Counted from the stretch's first letter, positions 17,421 through 26,881 are shown. The stretch: DNA of 64,000 nt from Shimia sp. CNT1-13L.2 (GCF_024331145.1 NZ_JANDJO010000003.1:248001-312000); one strand, 5' to 3'. The notes: generated by a model not told the origin, from the letters alone. Numbers and translations: made by a program.

Positions 17421-19073
17421 ATGGCTACCGAATTTATTACCAATACGCGCACGAGCACTTATACGGCGCACTTCGATGACATCATCATAGTGACCAAGGA
17501 CGGGAAGTTTACCGTCACATCGGGGCACGCCATCGAGTCTGGAACAGGCAATGTCGATTATCGCGTTACCGTCCTGATGGATGGCTATATAGCTGCGGAA
17601 AAGGATGGGATTTACCTGTACGATACTAACAGCGGCACGACAGGGTCGGGTTACCATGACGTTGTCATCGGCGCGGGGGGAACGATTATTGCAGGGGACG
17701 ATGGCGTCACTGTTATTGGCAATGCCAACAATGTACTCAATGCAGGCTCGATCATCGCGCATGACGATGCGTTTTATACCAATGGGTCCGGAAGTTTCGA
17801 CAACACCGGAACGATCTCGGCGAATAGTGCGGGCATTTATACGACCGGGAGTTCTACTGATTTTGTAAACAGTGGCACAATTCACGCGGGCTCATATCCT
17901 ATCCATTATGAGTCAGCTGATGCTGGTAGCGTGATAAATTCCGGCGTTATGATTGGTGGAACTTACGGCGCGTACATAAACTCCTCGAACAACTTCAACC
18001 TCAACAACAGTGGAACGATTTCGAGCGACCGCGGCCTTTTGCTCGACGACTCACAGGGCACGATTGTCAACACCGGGCACATTCAGGGCAACGACAGTGG
18101 CATCTACATGCGCGATGGTGCGTCGTTTGAAATCTTCAACCACGGAACCATTTCAAGCAACGACAACAACTATACCGTCATCGAAGCGGCAAACGCCGGA
18201 ACCCTTTTGAACCTCGTGAACAAGGGCACGGTGATTGGTAACGTCACGGGCAATGACCAGAACGATACCGTCAAGAATGGCGGGGTCATTGATGGGGATG
18301 TGCTTTTGGGGTCGGGCAACGACGCCTACAAGGGCTTTGACGATGGCGGCGTCATTGGCAGCGTAGTGGGCGGGATTGGCGATGACAGCCTTTTTGGGGG
18401 CTCCAAGGACGATACGTTCTTGGGCGAAACCGGTGCTGACCTGCTGCGCGGGCGTGCAGGCGATGATGTTCTCTTGGGCGGTTCGGAAAGCGACACCCTC
18501 TTTGGCGGACATGGCAACGACACCATCTGGGGTGGTACTGGCCGTGACCAGGCGTTTCTGGGCGATGGGGACGATGTGTTCTCGGATGATGTCGAGACCG
18601 GGGCCTCGGGGGGCGACCAAGTTCAGGGCGGCCGTGGCGATGATGTGATCCTCATGAAAGGCGGCAAGGACACTGTCTATGGTGGCAAGGGGAATGACTC
18701 ACTTGTGGGGGGCGCTGACAAGGACTTGCTGTTTGGCCAGAACGACGATGATGTCCTGTCCGGTCAGGCCGGAGCCGATACCCTATATGGTGGCAAAGGT
18801 GATGATACCCTGACCGGGGGAACGGGGGCGGACGACTTTGTGTTCTTCCGCCAGGCCGGTCATGATTTGATCACCGATTTCACAGTGGGCTCAGACGATG
18901 TCGATATCCGTGCCTTTGGTGTTGCGGACTTTGCGGCGTTGTCTGCCGGTGGGATCATGACGGATACCGGCGCTGGCACGCTGATCGACTTCTCCGAAAT
19001 CGGAGGCAGCGGCTCGGTTTTGCTGATTGACGTCAGCCTTGCTTCGCTGACGGCGGGCGACTTCATCTTCTAA
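17421..19073 (+). CDS. Beta-solenoid/RTX repeat protein, type I secretion substrate (copy 1)
   Basis: Unnamed secreted calcium-binding protein of 550 residues. The N-terminal half (about 60-300) is made of 20-22 residue repeats of the form NxGTIxxxxxGIY, which suggests a right-handed beta-helix. Residues about 317-475 are RTX nonapeptides (GGIGDDSLFGG, GGHGNDTIWGG and similar). The tail has ITDFTVGSDDVDI and a conserved final stretch ending SLTAGDFIF, with a terminal hydrophobic motif as in type I secretion signals. No Sec signal and no Cys-rich part are seen. The start ATG follows AGGGGGA. The next gene is a paralogue. A surface or adhesion role is inference. Confidence 0.88.
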   Translation: MATEFITNTRTSTYTAHFDDIIIVTKDGKFTVTSGHAIESGTGNVDYRVTVLMDGYIAAEKDGIYLYDTNSGTTGSGYHDVVIGAGGTIIAGDDGVTVIGNANNVLNAGSIIAHDDAFYTNGSGSFDNTGTISANSAGIYTTGSSTDFVNSGTIHAGSYPIHYESADAGSVINSGVMIGGTYGAYINSSNNFNLNNSGTISSDRGLLLDDSQGTIVNTGHIQGNDSGIYMRDGASFEIFNHGTISSNDNNYTVIEAANAGTLLNLVNKGTVIGNVTGNDQNDTVKNGGVIDGDVLLGSGNDAYKGFDDGGVIGSVVGGIGDDSLFGGSKDDTFLGETGADLLRGRAGDDVLLGGSESDTLFGGHGNDTIWGGTGRDQAFLGDGDDVFSDDVETGASGGDQVQGGRGDDVILMKGGKDTVYGGKGNDSLVGGADKDLLFGQNDDDVLSGQAGADTLYGGKGDDTLTGGTGADDFVFFRQAGHDLITDFTVGSDDVDIRAFGVADFAALSAGGIMTDTGAGTLIDFSEIGGSGSVLLIDVSLASLTAGDFIF

Positions 19074-19090
19074 CCCTAATTTACGACGGT

Positions 19091-19118
19091 GACGGCCCCG
19101 CGGTGTGCAGGGGCCGTT
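19091..19118 (+). terminator. Hairpin between the two RTX paralogues
   Basis: ACGGCCCC pairs with GGGGCCGT across a 10-base loop, 16 bases after the first stop codon. No long T-tract follows, so partial termination or mRNA processing between the paralogues is possible. Confidence 0.55.
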
Positions 19119-19204
19119 CCAACTGGTGATGGAAGATCTCTGTCATTTCGAAAAGTTGTTACGATTTCAGTTGGTTAAATCGAAAAGAATAATGGAAATC
19201 TACA

Positions 19205-20941
19205 ATGGCTTACGAAACTTATAACAGCAACTACGTGCACTTATTCGCGGATAATGGCGACAGGATGATCCTCCAGAGTTCGGGGACCATCAACTCGACA
19301 ACGGGTGCGGGGATTTCCCATCGCAACGTGAGTGATGGTAACGTTGATCTGCTGGTTCTGGGGCAAGTCAGTGGCGTTGAAGAAGCGGTGCTGTTTGACG
19401 GTACAGGTGGCGGCAATACGGTTTCGATTGGCAGCAGCGGTGTTTTGTTCGGGACGCATGGGATCCGGATCAAGACCAACGACAACAATGTCGTGAATGT
19501 CGCGGGAGAGATCTATTCGGATACCTTTGGCATCGGGTCCGAGAATGGCTCGGGCATGGATGTGAACGTGACGGGGCGTGTGAGCGGTGACTATGGTGTC
19601 TATCTGGCCGGAGCCGACGATGACACGCTGTCGAACAGTGGCAACATCTACGGGGTCTCCTCTGCGTTCTACGGCATCTACACCGGCAATTTCCGGATCG
19701 CCAACACCGGCGTTATGAGCAGTGCCAACCGCGGGATTGACGCTGATCGGGCTGGCTATGTCGAAATCTACAACTCCGGCGACATCATGGGCGCGGACTC
19801 GGACGGGATTGCCATCCAGTTCAACGAGTTGAGTTTTGCGCAAGCTACCACAATCCAGAATGAAGGCACCATCATGGGCGGCGATGCCAGTATCCGGCTC
19901 CGCAATCGTCAGTCGGAGATCGTGAACGAGGGGGTTATCTCGGGCAGGACCTACGGTATCCTGTCCAGCCAGCTCTCTGAGCCCACTGCCAAGACCGAGA
20001 TTTTCAACTTTGGCACCATCTCGGGCGGAGACTACGGCATCTCGAGCACGACCCTGACGCGGCTGAGCAATCACGGCGAAATCAGCGGGCGTGTGACGCT
20101 GGGCAGTTTGAACGACGTGTTCCACAATTCGGGCGCGGTTCTGGGCAACGTCGACTCCTTCGCCTTTGTTGATTTGGGGGCAGGCAACGACTTTTATTTC
20201 GGCCACGGAGACGGACATGTCGCCGGTACGATCGAAGGCGGCGCCGGTAGCGATTATCTGGACGGGGCGTCGCGTGCTGATGTCATCGACGGTGAAGCTG
20301 ATGCCGATGTCATCCGAGGCAGGGCTGGCGACGATACGCTTTCGGGGGGATCGGAAAACGATACGATCTTTGGCGGTCACGGGGATGACCTTGTCGACGG
20401 GGGAACTGGGCGTGACGTAGCCCTTCTTGGCGACGGGGATGACATTTTCAACGATGATGCGGAAACCGGATATAGGGGCGATGACACGGTCATTGGTGGA
20501 CGCGGTGACGACGCCATCATTATGAAAGGTGGGCGTGATAGCGTGGCTGGCGGCAAGGGCGACGATACGATTTCGGGCGGCGCGGATGCGGATTTTCTCG
20601 CGGGTCAGAAGGACGATGATGTCCTGAATGGCCAAGGGGGCGTCGATACTATTGTTGGCGGGCGCGGCGATGATACGCTGACCGGTGGCCTGGGAGCGGA
20701 TGACTTTCTGTTCTTTGCTCATACCGGTCATGATGTCATCACTGACTTTGCAGTTGGTGCAGACGATATTGATCTCAGTGCCACGGGCGTCGCAGACTTT
20801 GCGGCTCTGTCTGCCGGGGCGATCATGACGGACACCGGGGCCGGAACACTGATCGATTTCACCGAGTTCGGAGGAAGCGGCACAGTGTTGATTGCCGGCG
20901 TGAGCCTTGCGTCCTTGACCGCGGGCGACTTCATCTTCTGA
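19205..20941 (+). CDS. Beta-solenoid/RTX repeat protein, type I secretion substrate (copy 2)
   Basis: Paralogue of the preceding gene, 578 residues. The N-terminal half again has solenoid-like repeats (NTGVMSSANRGID, NEGTIMGGDASI, NEGVISGRTYGI), though with low identity to copy 1. The RTX block lies at about residues 335-500 and is followed by a tail nearly identical to copy 1: both contain VADFAALSAG, IMTDTGAGTLIDF and SLASLTAGDFIF. The shared C-terminus and divergent N-terminus suggest duplication followed by divergence of the exposed solenoid. There is a single ATG choice at 19205 with a weak ribosome site. No secretion apparatus is encoded nearby. Confidence 0.88.
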   Translation: MAYETYNSNYVHLFADNGDRMILQSSGTINSTTGAGISHRNVSDGNVDLLVLGQVSGVEEAVLFDGTGGGNTVSIGSSGVLFGTHGIRIKTNDNNVVNVAGEIYSDTFGIGSENGSGMDVNVTGRVSGDYGVYLAGADDDTLSNSGNIYGVSSAFYGIYTGNFRIANTGVMSSANRGIDADRAGYVEIYNSGDIMGADSDGIAIQFNELSFAQATTIQNEGTIMGGDASIRLRNRQSEIVNEGVISGRTYGILSSQLSEPTAKTEIFNFGTISGGDYGISSTTLTRLSNHGEISGRVTLGSLNDVFHNSGAVLGNVDSFAFVDLGAGNDFYFGHGDGHVAGTIEGGAGSDYLDGASRADVIDGEADADVIRGRAGDDTLSGGSENDTIFGGHGDDLVDGGTGRDVALLGDGDDIFNDDAETGYRGDDTVIGGRGDDAIIMKGGRDSVAGGKGDDTISGGADADFLAGQKDDDVLNGQGGVDTIVGGRGDDTLTGGLGADDFLFFAHTGHDVITDFAVGADDIDLSATGVADFAALSAGAIMTDTGAGTLIDFTEFGGSGTVLIAGVSLASLTAGDFIF

Positions 20942-20966
20942 GCAGAGGACACGGGATGATGGAAAT

Positions 20967-20992
20967 GGCCCTGCCACTGGCGGGGCCGTTTT
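20967..20992 (+). terminator. Terminator after the second RTX gene
   Basis: Stem GGCCCTGCC/GGCGGGGCC (one mismatch) with loop ACT, followed by GTTTT. It ends the RTX pair before the amidase gene. Confidence 0.75.
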
Positions 20993-21059
20993 CGTTTTCG
21001 GGGCCTTTTTCCTGCGCGAACTTGGGCCTAGGCTGCTGTCTAAGTGGTGAGGAGGGAAC

Positions 21060-22466
21060 ATGGATCAGGGAGCAAACGGCATTCTGCGCGATATGCGCAC
21101 TGGGGCTTTGTCGGCAGAGACCTTGATGGAGCTGACACTGGCGCGCATCAGCGAGAGGAATGGCGACGTGAATGCCATTGTCTCGATGCGTTCTGCCGAT
21201 GATCTGATGGAAGAGGCCCGCAAAGCGGACGCGGTCACGCCGAAGGGCGCGTTGCACGGGCTGCCGATGGCGATCAAGGATTTGGCACAGGCCGCGGGAT
21301 TGGAGTGTTCGATGGGCTCTCCTCTGTTCGCGGGGCAGGTTGCCAAGGTGGATGAACTGATGGTGGCGCGCTTGCGTGCGGCGGGCGCGATCTTCATTGG
21401 CAAGACCAACACGCCGGAATTCGGTCTGGGAAGTCACAGTTACAATCCGGTGCATGGGGTGACACGGAATCCTTATGACCTGTCCCGGACAGCCGGGGGA
21501 TCGTCAGGTGGGGCGGCGGCGGCGCTGGCGACGGGCATGGTGGCGCTGGCGGATGGTTCGGACATGATGGGGTCGCTGCGCAATCCGGCGGGGTTCTGCA
21601 ATGTCTATGGGTTCCGGCCAAGTTGGGGTGTCGTTCCGAGGGACGCGGGCGGAGAGACCTTTTTGCAGCAGCTGTCTACAAACGGTCCCATGGCGCGTTC
21701 GCCGGAAGACTTGGCGTTGCTCTTGTCGGTGATGGCTGGCCCGAATCCCGAGGTGCCCCACGGTGCGCCCGTGCAGGATTTGACATTGGGGCGGGCCGAT
21801 CTGGATGGCGTGCGTATCGGCTGGCTTGGGGACTGGGGCGGCGCCTATGCGATGGAGGCGGGCATTATGTCGCTGTGCGAGGCGGGGCTGGGCGTTTTCG
21901 ACGCTCTCGGCGCTGCGGTCGAGGCGATTTCTCCACCGATGGCGGCCGCGCAATTGTGGGACAGCTGGCGGGTGTTGCGACACTGGGCCGTGGCCTCGGA
22001 TCTGGCGGTATTACATGCCGATCCGGCCAAGCGTGACATGCTAAAACCAGAGGCAATCTGGGAAGTCGAGAACGGGCTTGCGCTGGATGCGATGGCGGTC
22101 ACGCGGGCGGGTGCGCTGCGGTCAAAATGGTTTACGAAGTCTGCGCAACTCTTTGATACGCATGAGTTCCTTGCGCTTCCCACTGCTCAGGTCTGGCCAT
22201 TCCCGGCCGAGTGGGATTGGCCCAAGGAGATCGCGGGTGTGGCGGTGGATACCTATCACCGCTGGATGGAGGTGGTGGTGCCCGTGAGCCTTGCGGGATT
22301 GCCCTGCATCAGCCTGCCAGTCGGGTTTGGGGAGAACGGGCTGCCCATGGGTGTTCAGCTGTTCGCGCGCAAGGGACAGGATCGGCGTCTTCTTGAAGTG
22401 GCGCAGGCCTATCACGAGGCCACAAACTGGCCAACTGCGACGCCTTCACATATGCGCGGCGGTTGA
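21060..22466 (+). CDS. Amidase-signature family amidase
   Basis: Cytoplasmic amide hydrolase of 468 residues with the Ser-cisSer-Lys triad of the amidase signature family: K73 in AIKDLAQ, S148 in GGSSGGAAAA and S172 in GSDMMGSLRNPAG. The family usually reads GSDTGGSIR, so MM replaces TG while the nucleophile is kept. It is not GatA, because the neighbouring genes are not gatB/gatC and the C-terminal part differs. The substrate is unknown. The ATG at 21060 follows GAGGAGGG with good spacing. Confidence 0.9.
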   Translation: MDQGANGILRDMRTGALSAETLMELTLARISERNGDVNAIVSMRSADDLMEEARKADAVTPKGALHGLPMAIKDLAQAAGLECSMGSPLFAGQVAKVDELMVARLRAAGAIFIGKTNTPEFGLGSHSYNPVHGVTRNPYDLSRTAGGSSGGAAAALATGMVALADGSDMMGSLRNPAGFCNVYGFRPSWGVVPRDAGGETFLQQLSTNGPMARSPEDLALLLSVMAGPNPEVPHGAPVQDLTLGRADLDGVRIGWLGDWGGAYAMEAGIMSLCEAGLGVFDALGAAVEAISPPMAAAQLWDSWRVLRHWAVASDLAVLHADPAKRDMLKPEAIWEVENGLALDAMAVTRAGALRSKWFTKSAQLFDTHEFLALPTAQVWPFPAEWDWPKEIAGVAVDTYHRWMEVVVPVSLAGLPCISLPVGFGENGLPMGVQLFARKGQDRRLLEVAQAYHEATNWPTATPSHMRGG

Positions 22467-22524
22467 TTTGTGAAGCGACAGAGGGTCTTATCAAATTCTA
22501 CGGCAGACATTTTGGGAGGGATGG

Positions 22525-23343
22525 ATGGCGGAGACACCGAAACTTGGTGTTCCTGAACTGGGAGGCGTCGACTTTGCCATGCTGAGGCGGGCATTGGCAT
22601 TGGGTTGGCGGGATTTTCGTGCCAAGCCGGGATATGGGCTGGCATTTTCATTGTTCTATGTTCTGGCGGGCTGGTTCATGGCCTGGTTGACGGTTAAGAC
22701 CGGCCAGACCTACTGGCTGGTGTTTGCCGCGATTGGCTTTCCTCTGATCGGGCCGTTTGCAGCGGTGGGCCTGTACGAGGTTTCGCGACGGCTTGAACAA
22801 GGACGCGCGATGGACTGGTACGCGATTTTCGGGGTGATTGGCCGGCAGGGCAAACGGCAGTTGCCTTCGATCTGTGCGGTGGTGATCGTGATTTTCCTGT
22901 TCTGGTTCTTTCTCGCCCACATGATCTTTGCGCTATTCCTTGGTCACGCGACCATGACCAATGTGTCGTCCTCAATCGACGTTTATCTCACGTCCAACGG
23001 GCTGACGATGCTGGCCTTCGGGACAGCAGTGGGCGGGGCTTTTGCGCTGTTGCTCTACATGATCACGGTGATCTCATTGCCGCTTTTGCTGGATCGCGAG
23101 GTGGATTTCGTGACCGCTATGATCACCAGCTTCCAGTCGGTCAGCGAGAACTTTGTGCCGATGATGATCTGGGCCGCCCTGATTGCCGGCATGACCTTTG
23201 CGGCCATGCTTCCGGGCTTTCTAGGGCTGTTCCTCGCGATGCCTTTGCTGGGACATGCGTCCTGGCATCTCTATTCGCAGATGGTCGAGGCGGGTGCGCT
23301 TGAGATGGACGACGAGGTGGAGGAAGAGGGCGAACTGGCCTGA
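22525..23343 (+). CDS. DUF2189-type integral membrane protein
   Basis: Uncharacterised inner-membrane protein of 272 residues with about six hydrophobic segments (around 40-60, 65-85, 118-142, 162-190, 215-250) and an acidic C-terminal tail ([12 protein letters not shown]). The start [13 protein letters not shown] and the conserved central region match what I know as the DUF2189 family, frequent in Rhodobacterales; no function is established. The ATG at 22525 follows GGGAGGG. It is convergent with the small protein at 23346. Confidence 0.85.
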   Translation: MAETPKLGVPELGGVDFAMLRRALALGWRDFRAKPGYGLAFSLFYVLAGWFMAWLTVKTGQTYWLVFAAIGFPLIGPFAAVGLYEVSRRLEQGRAMDWYAIFGVIGRQGKRQLPSICAVVIVIFLFWFFLAHMIFALFLGHATMTNVSSSIDVYLTSNGLTMLAFGTAVGGAFALLLYMITVISLPLLLDREVDFVTAMITSFQSVSENFVPMMIWAALIAGMTFAAMLPGFLGLFLAMPLLGHASWHLYSQMVEAGALEMDDEVEEEGELA

Positions 23344-23345
23344 GC

Positions 23346-23564
23346 CTATTCGTCCCGTCCCATCGCGCGCAGGGCCTTGTGCAGGTCTGCTGCGCGGGCG
23401 TCACCCTGTTCCAGTGCAAAGACATAGGCATGGGTCAGGTAGAAGCCGCGTGCTTCTTCTGTGTTCGCCTGTGCGGCGGCTTCTGCATATAGCGTGACAA
23501 GGGCAGGGCCATCGCCTGCTGCGTGGGCCGCAAGCAGGCGATGATCGAGGCTGTCGGCGCTCAT
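23346..23564 (-). CDS. Small helical protein coupled to the Rieske oxygenase
   Basis: A 72-residue acidic protein starting MSADSLDHRLLAAHAAGD. Its start overlaps the stop of the upstream oxygenase by four bases (ATGA), so translation is coupled. It contains an alternating helical pattern (LYAEAAAQANTEEARGFYLTHAYVFALE) like part of a TPR/Sel1 unit and has no cysteines, so it is not a ferredoxin. It may be an accessory or stability factor for the oxygenase, but I do not recognise a family. Confidence 0.75.
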   Translation of the reverse strand: MSADSLDHRLLAAHAAGDGPALVTLYAEAAAQANTEEARGFYLTHAYVFALEQGDARAADLHKALRAMGRDE

Positions 23565-24715
23565 TCGGCGGCTTGCGCCGGGGTGCGGTGGGCTTCGATG
23601 CGGCCTGCCACCCATTCGTGGAAGCAGTGGGTCGGGCCGTCCATGGCGGGCGAGAAGCGACCACCGTCAAAGCCAACTGCGTGCCGGCCCTTCTGCATAC
23701 CTTCGACGACGAAGATGTCTTCCTCGAAGACGGTTTTCCACATCTGCGTGTTGGTGGCGCGCAGGGTGTCGTCGGTCGTGGGCGTCGCATAGTAGAGGTG
23801 GATGTGTTCAACAGTGTTTTCGGTGTCGACAGGTTCCAGCACGATTGCGAAGGCATGGTCGCGCTGCGCCCCAAGAAGGACGTTCGGGTAGACGGCGATG
23901 TATTCTGCGCCTTCGTCCCATTGCGAGGACAGCCCTTCGAAATCGGGGAAGGTTTCGCCGCTGGCGCCCTTGAGCTGTCGATAGACGAGGGTGCCCTGAC
24001 CGGAATACTTGCCCAACTCGTTGATATTGTAGTGATCTTCAAGGCGCGAGTAGCTGTTCAGACCGGGGTGAACCCACGGCAGGTGATAGCTTTCGCAATA
24101 GTTCTCGACGGCCAGTTTCCAGTTGGTGTTCACTTCGAGACGGAACTTGCTGTCGGCGCCGCCGTGATAGACCGGCTTTTCAAACTCGCTCCACCGCTCA
24201 AGCAGGTCGGCGTGGACCTCTTCGAAGGCAGGGGCATCTCCTGATATGTTGATGAAGACCACGTCGCGCCAGATGTGGCTGCGCACTTCGCGAAGGCCAA
24301 GCTCGTTGCGGTCCATGGCTTCGTGCTTGTTCTGGCCCGGGCCACCTACGTGCGGGGTGGTGACGAGGCGACCGTCGGTGGCATAGCACCAGGAGTGATA
24401 AGGGCAGCGGATGGCGCCTTCGATCTTGCGGGGTTCTTCCACGAGGATCATGCCGCGGTGGCGGCAGGTATTGTAGAAAACACGGACCTGTCCTTCCTTG
24501 TCGCGGATCAGAAGGAGCGGCATGCCGAGGAAAGACATCGGGATCGCGTCGCCCTGTTCCGGGACATCGGATGCGACGGCGAGGCCCGACCATGTCGAAA
24601 AGAGGACTGCCTTCTTTTCTTCTTCGAAGTGGGCGGGGTCGATGTAGTGTGCGTTCGACAAACCGAGCGCCGTTTCAACGGGGCGCCGGACGGCGGAAAG
24701 GTCTTGCTTATCCAT
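23561..24715 (-). CDS. Rieske non-heme iron oxygenase, alpha subunit
   Basis: Ring-hydroxylating/demethylating oxygenase of 384 residues. The Rieske 2Fe-2S ligands are C-x-H in NTCRHRG and C-x2-H in CPYHSW; the mononuclear iron motif is ENYCESYHLPWVHPG. The compact size and this motif are shared with betaine, carnitine and stachydrine demethylases as well as aromatic dioxygenases, so a quaternary-amine or aromatic substrate is possible. No reductase gene is adjacent. The start MDKQDLSAV at 24715 is chosen; a longer frame upstream has no homology. An XRE regulator lies 115 bases upstream on the same strand. Confidence 0.9.
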   Translation of the reverse strand: MDKQDLSAVRRPVETALGLSNAHYIDPAHFEEEKKAVLFSTWSGLAVASDVPEQGDAIPMSFLGMPLLLIRDKEGQVRVFYNTCRHRGMILVEEPRKIEGAIRCPYHSWCYATDGRLVTTPHVGGPGQNKHEAMDRNELGLREVRSHIWRDVVFINISGDAPAFEEVHADLLERWSEFEKPVYHGGADSKFRLEVNTNWKLAVENYCESYHLPWVHPGLNSYSRLEDHYNINELGKYSGQGTLVYRQLKGASGETFPDFEGLSSQWDEGAEYIAVYPNVLLGAQRDHAFAIVLEPVDTENTVEHIHLYYATPTTDDTLRATNTQMWKTVFEEDIFVVEGMQKGRHAVGFDGGRFSPAMDGPTHCFHEWVAGRIEAHRTPAQAAE

Positions 24716-24830
24716 GGCTGTCTCCTGATTCTGTCTGAACAGATTAGGGCAGGCGCAAAAATCCGTTTGCCCACAGGCGACCCGGTTTGACACATGGCGA
24801 CACCTTGGGCGGTGTCGGCTGGCTGATTTA

Positions 24831-25670
24831 TCAGGCGAAGGGGCGGTCGAGTTGCAGCAGTTTGCGATGGTAGGGGAACAGTTCCTCGGGGCTACAGAAG
24901 CCGACCGAGCGCGCAGCCTCGAGGATTGCGCCGGTGTTGTTTCCAAGGTGTTCATAGACCAGACGGGCCGCCCGGCGACCGTTGATCGTTTCGCGGACGG
25001 TGCGCGTGGCATAGCCGATCCAGTAGTGGTTCTGGAACGAGGCGACGCGGCTGAGATAGTTGAACGAAGTGGCCATTGTTGCCTTGTGTGACACCAGCGC
25101 GGCGACACCGTCTTCCTGGGGCAGGACAACACCGCGGAATTCGCGTGTCTCAGGGTCGGTCGGCAGACCCTGCTGACGCATGGCTTCCTTGGCCTCGTAG
25201 CCGCGAATGAACGTGTGCTGATCTTTACGGAATACGTAGATCAGGCCGATGATGATGAGATCTGACTCGGTAAAGCTTCGGCGTGAGAACCGGTAAAACC
25301 CGTCGGGAAAGACATCCTGAGGAATGTCGGTCATGCCGGTGCCGACGTAATCCTTGATCAGCGGATGATTGAGAACACCGCGTTCGGTCGCGAGGCTATC
25401 GATCGGTTCCAGCAGAATGCGGGCATCGACGTTGAAGAATGTGCAGATGCGGTAAAGAACGTCGGGGCGCGGAAAGCTCTCTCCTGAGAGGTAGCGGTTG
25501 AACTGGGTGCGGTTTATGCCGAGTTCACGGCAGAGTTGGGAGACGGAGGGAAAGGTGTCGGCAAGAACGCGCAGGTTGGCGCCGAACATCTTGCGAAGCT
25601 CGGCCGGATTGACCTGATTTTCCTGTCCACTTGCGTTGATATTCAATGCTGTCTCCGCGCGTGCTTTCAT
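24831..25670 (-). CDS. XRE-family transcriptional regulator
   Basis: Predicted DNA-binding regulator of 279 residues. The HTH lies near residues 30-85 (SVSQLCRELGINRTQFNRYL), followed by a long C-terminal sensor region (about 110-279) without a family name I can assign. The start is uncertain: MKARAETAL (25670) or MTQTSIMW (25703); neither has a strong Shine-Dalgarno. It is next to the Rieske oxygenase on the same strand and is the obvious candidate regulator of it. Upstream DNA holds related elements TTGCGATTTCGCGTC and GCAGTTTCGCATC around 25718-25756. Confidence 0.85.
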   Translation of the reverse strand: MKARAETALNINASGQENQVNPAELRKMFGANLRVLADTFPSVSQLCRELGINRTQFNRYLSGESFPRPDVLYRICTFFNVDARILLEPIDSLATERGVLNHPLIKDYVGTGMTDIPQDVFPDGFYRFSRRSFTESDLIIIGLIYVFRKDQHTFIRGYEAKEAMRQQGLPTDPETREFRGVVLPQEDGVAALVSHKATMATSFNYLSRVASFQNHYWIGYATRTVRETINGRRAARLVYEHLGNNTGAILEAARSVGFCSPEELFPYHRKLLQLDRPFA

Positions 25671-25869
25671 CAATTTATACCACATGATGCTGGTTTGCGT
25701 CATGTACTTTGGAGTGGCTGTTGCGATTTCGCGTCAACCTGATGCAGTTTCGCATCTAGAGTGTGTGAAGTCGACACAATTCCGCACAAGTAGACGCCCA
25801 AATTTTCATGTCCTGACGTCGGTTTCTTTGGGAAACTTTAATTAACCGCAAAAAGGAGTTCGTTCTCAA

Positions 25870-26235
25870 ATGCTTGGCGTAGTTCTGTGGAGCGACAACA
25901 CTGAAAACACGGCTGTCATCTGGTGCGAAGATCACGGTGAGTTGGCGTACTTTAGCGGCAGTCAGGGGCTTCCTATCGGGGATGTGACGCTGGATGCAGG
26001 CGATTTGATTCAGTTTGACTTGAAACAGCAACAGAATCTTCGCGTGGTCCAAAACCCGCGTCGGGTGTTTCAAGCGGCCTATTCTGGGCTGGCAGAGAGT
26101 CTTGTGGAGGCTGACGCAGAAGGGCGGCAGCGCATGGTGAGCGCGGCCGAAAACCTGCCGTTTGGACCTTCAAACGTTATTCCGTTTACGCGAAAGCGCA
26201 CCAGAGAACGTGCGCGCGAGCGCGTCGCGGTTTAA
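25870..26235 (+). CDS. Hypothetical protein, possible OB-fold
   Basis: A 121-residue protein that I do not recognise. The first 70 residues (VVLWSDNTENTAVIWCEDHG, then LDAGDLIQFDL and LRVVQNPRRV) form an alternating beta pattern like a cold-shock/OB fold; the C-terminus is strongly basic (RKRTRERARERVAV), which suggests nucleic-acid contact. AAAAAGGAG precedes the ATG by about 12 bases. It stands alone, divergent from the XRE regulator and convergent with ilvH. Confidence 0.75.
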   Translation: MLGVVLWSDNTENTAVIWCEDHGELAYFSGSQGLPIGDVTLDAGDLIQFDLKQQQNLRVVQNPRRVFQAAYSGLAESLVEADAEGRQRMVSAAENLPFGPSNVIPFTRKRTRERARERVAV

Positions 26236-26260
26236 ACGATACTCACGGGGGGCAAAGAAG

Positions 26261-26282
26261 AAGGGGGCCGAAAGGCCCCCTT
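26261..26282. terminator. Bidirectional terminator between the hypothetical gene and ilvH
   Basis: Perfect stem AAGGGGGCC/GGCCCCCTT with a GAAA tetraloop. On the minus strand it is followed by CTTCTTCTTT, so it probably ends the ilvIH transcript as well as the plus-strand gene. Confidence 0.8.
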
Positions 26283-26306
26283 GCTCGTTTCATGATAGGC
26301 TTGACG

Positions 26307-26870
26307 TTACTCGGCACCGCGCGACAAAGCGGCCACGCCGGTGCGGGCGACCTCGACAAGGCCCAGAGGGCGCATCAGGTCGGCAAAGGCATCGATCTTT
26401 TCCGAGGTTCCGGTGATCTCGAAGACAAAGCTCTCAAGCGTGCTGTCGACAACGTTGGCGCGGAAAATGTCGGCCAGACGCAGGGCTTCGACGCGCTTGT
26501 CACCGGCACCGGTCACCTTGAGCAGGCCCAGTTCACGTTCGACGGCAGGGCCTTCGACGGTGAGGTCGTGGACCTCGTGCACCGGTACGATGCGGCCCAG
26601 TTGCGCCTTGATCTGTTCGATGACCTGCGGGGTGCCCTTGGTCACGATGGTGATGCGCGACTGGTGACCGTGATGGTCGACTTCGGCCACGGTCAGGCTT
26701 TCGATGTTGTAGCCACGGCCTGAGAATAGGCCGATGACGCGGGCGAGAACGCCCGGTTCGTTATCCACCAGTACCGCAAGAGTGTGGGATTCCTGCACAT
26801 CCGAGAAGTTCGGGCGCAGGTTATACGCCGAATGTTTCGACGAGCCTTTTTTGATTTTTAGAGCAGCCAT
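26307..26870 (-). CDS. ilvH: Acetolactate synthase small (regulatory) subunit
   Basis: Regulatory subunit of acetohydroxyacid synthase, 187 residues; it activates the large subunit and confers valine feedback inhibition. An N-terminal ACT domain (about residues 28-100; HTLAVLVDNEPGVLARVIGL) contains the valine-site region, and a C-terminal ACT-like domain follows. It starts 11 bases after the ilvI stop with AAGGAGA in the gap, so the two are cotranscribed and under the attenuator upstream of ilvI. Confidence 0.96.
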   Translation of the reverse strand: MAALKIKKGSSKHSAYNLRPNFSDVQESHTLAVLVDNEPGVLARVIGLFSGRGYNIESLTVAEVDHHGHQSRITIVTKGTPQVIEQIKAQLGRIVPVHEVHDLTVEGPAVERELGLLKVTGAGDKRVEALRLADIFRANVVDSTLESFVFEITGTSEKIDAFADLMRPLGLVEVARTGVAALSRGAE

Positions 26871-26881
26871 CTTTCTTCTCC

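Noticed and set aside
18370-18850. CRISPR-like or satellite array in the RTX genes
   Set aside because: The periodicity is 27 bases in coding frame and diverged, explained by RTX nonapeptides; there are no spacers.
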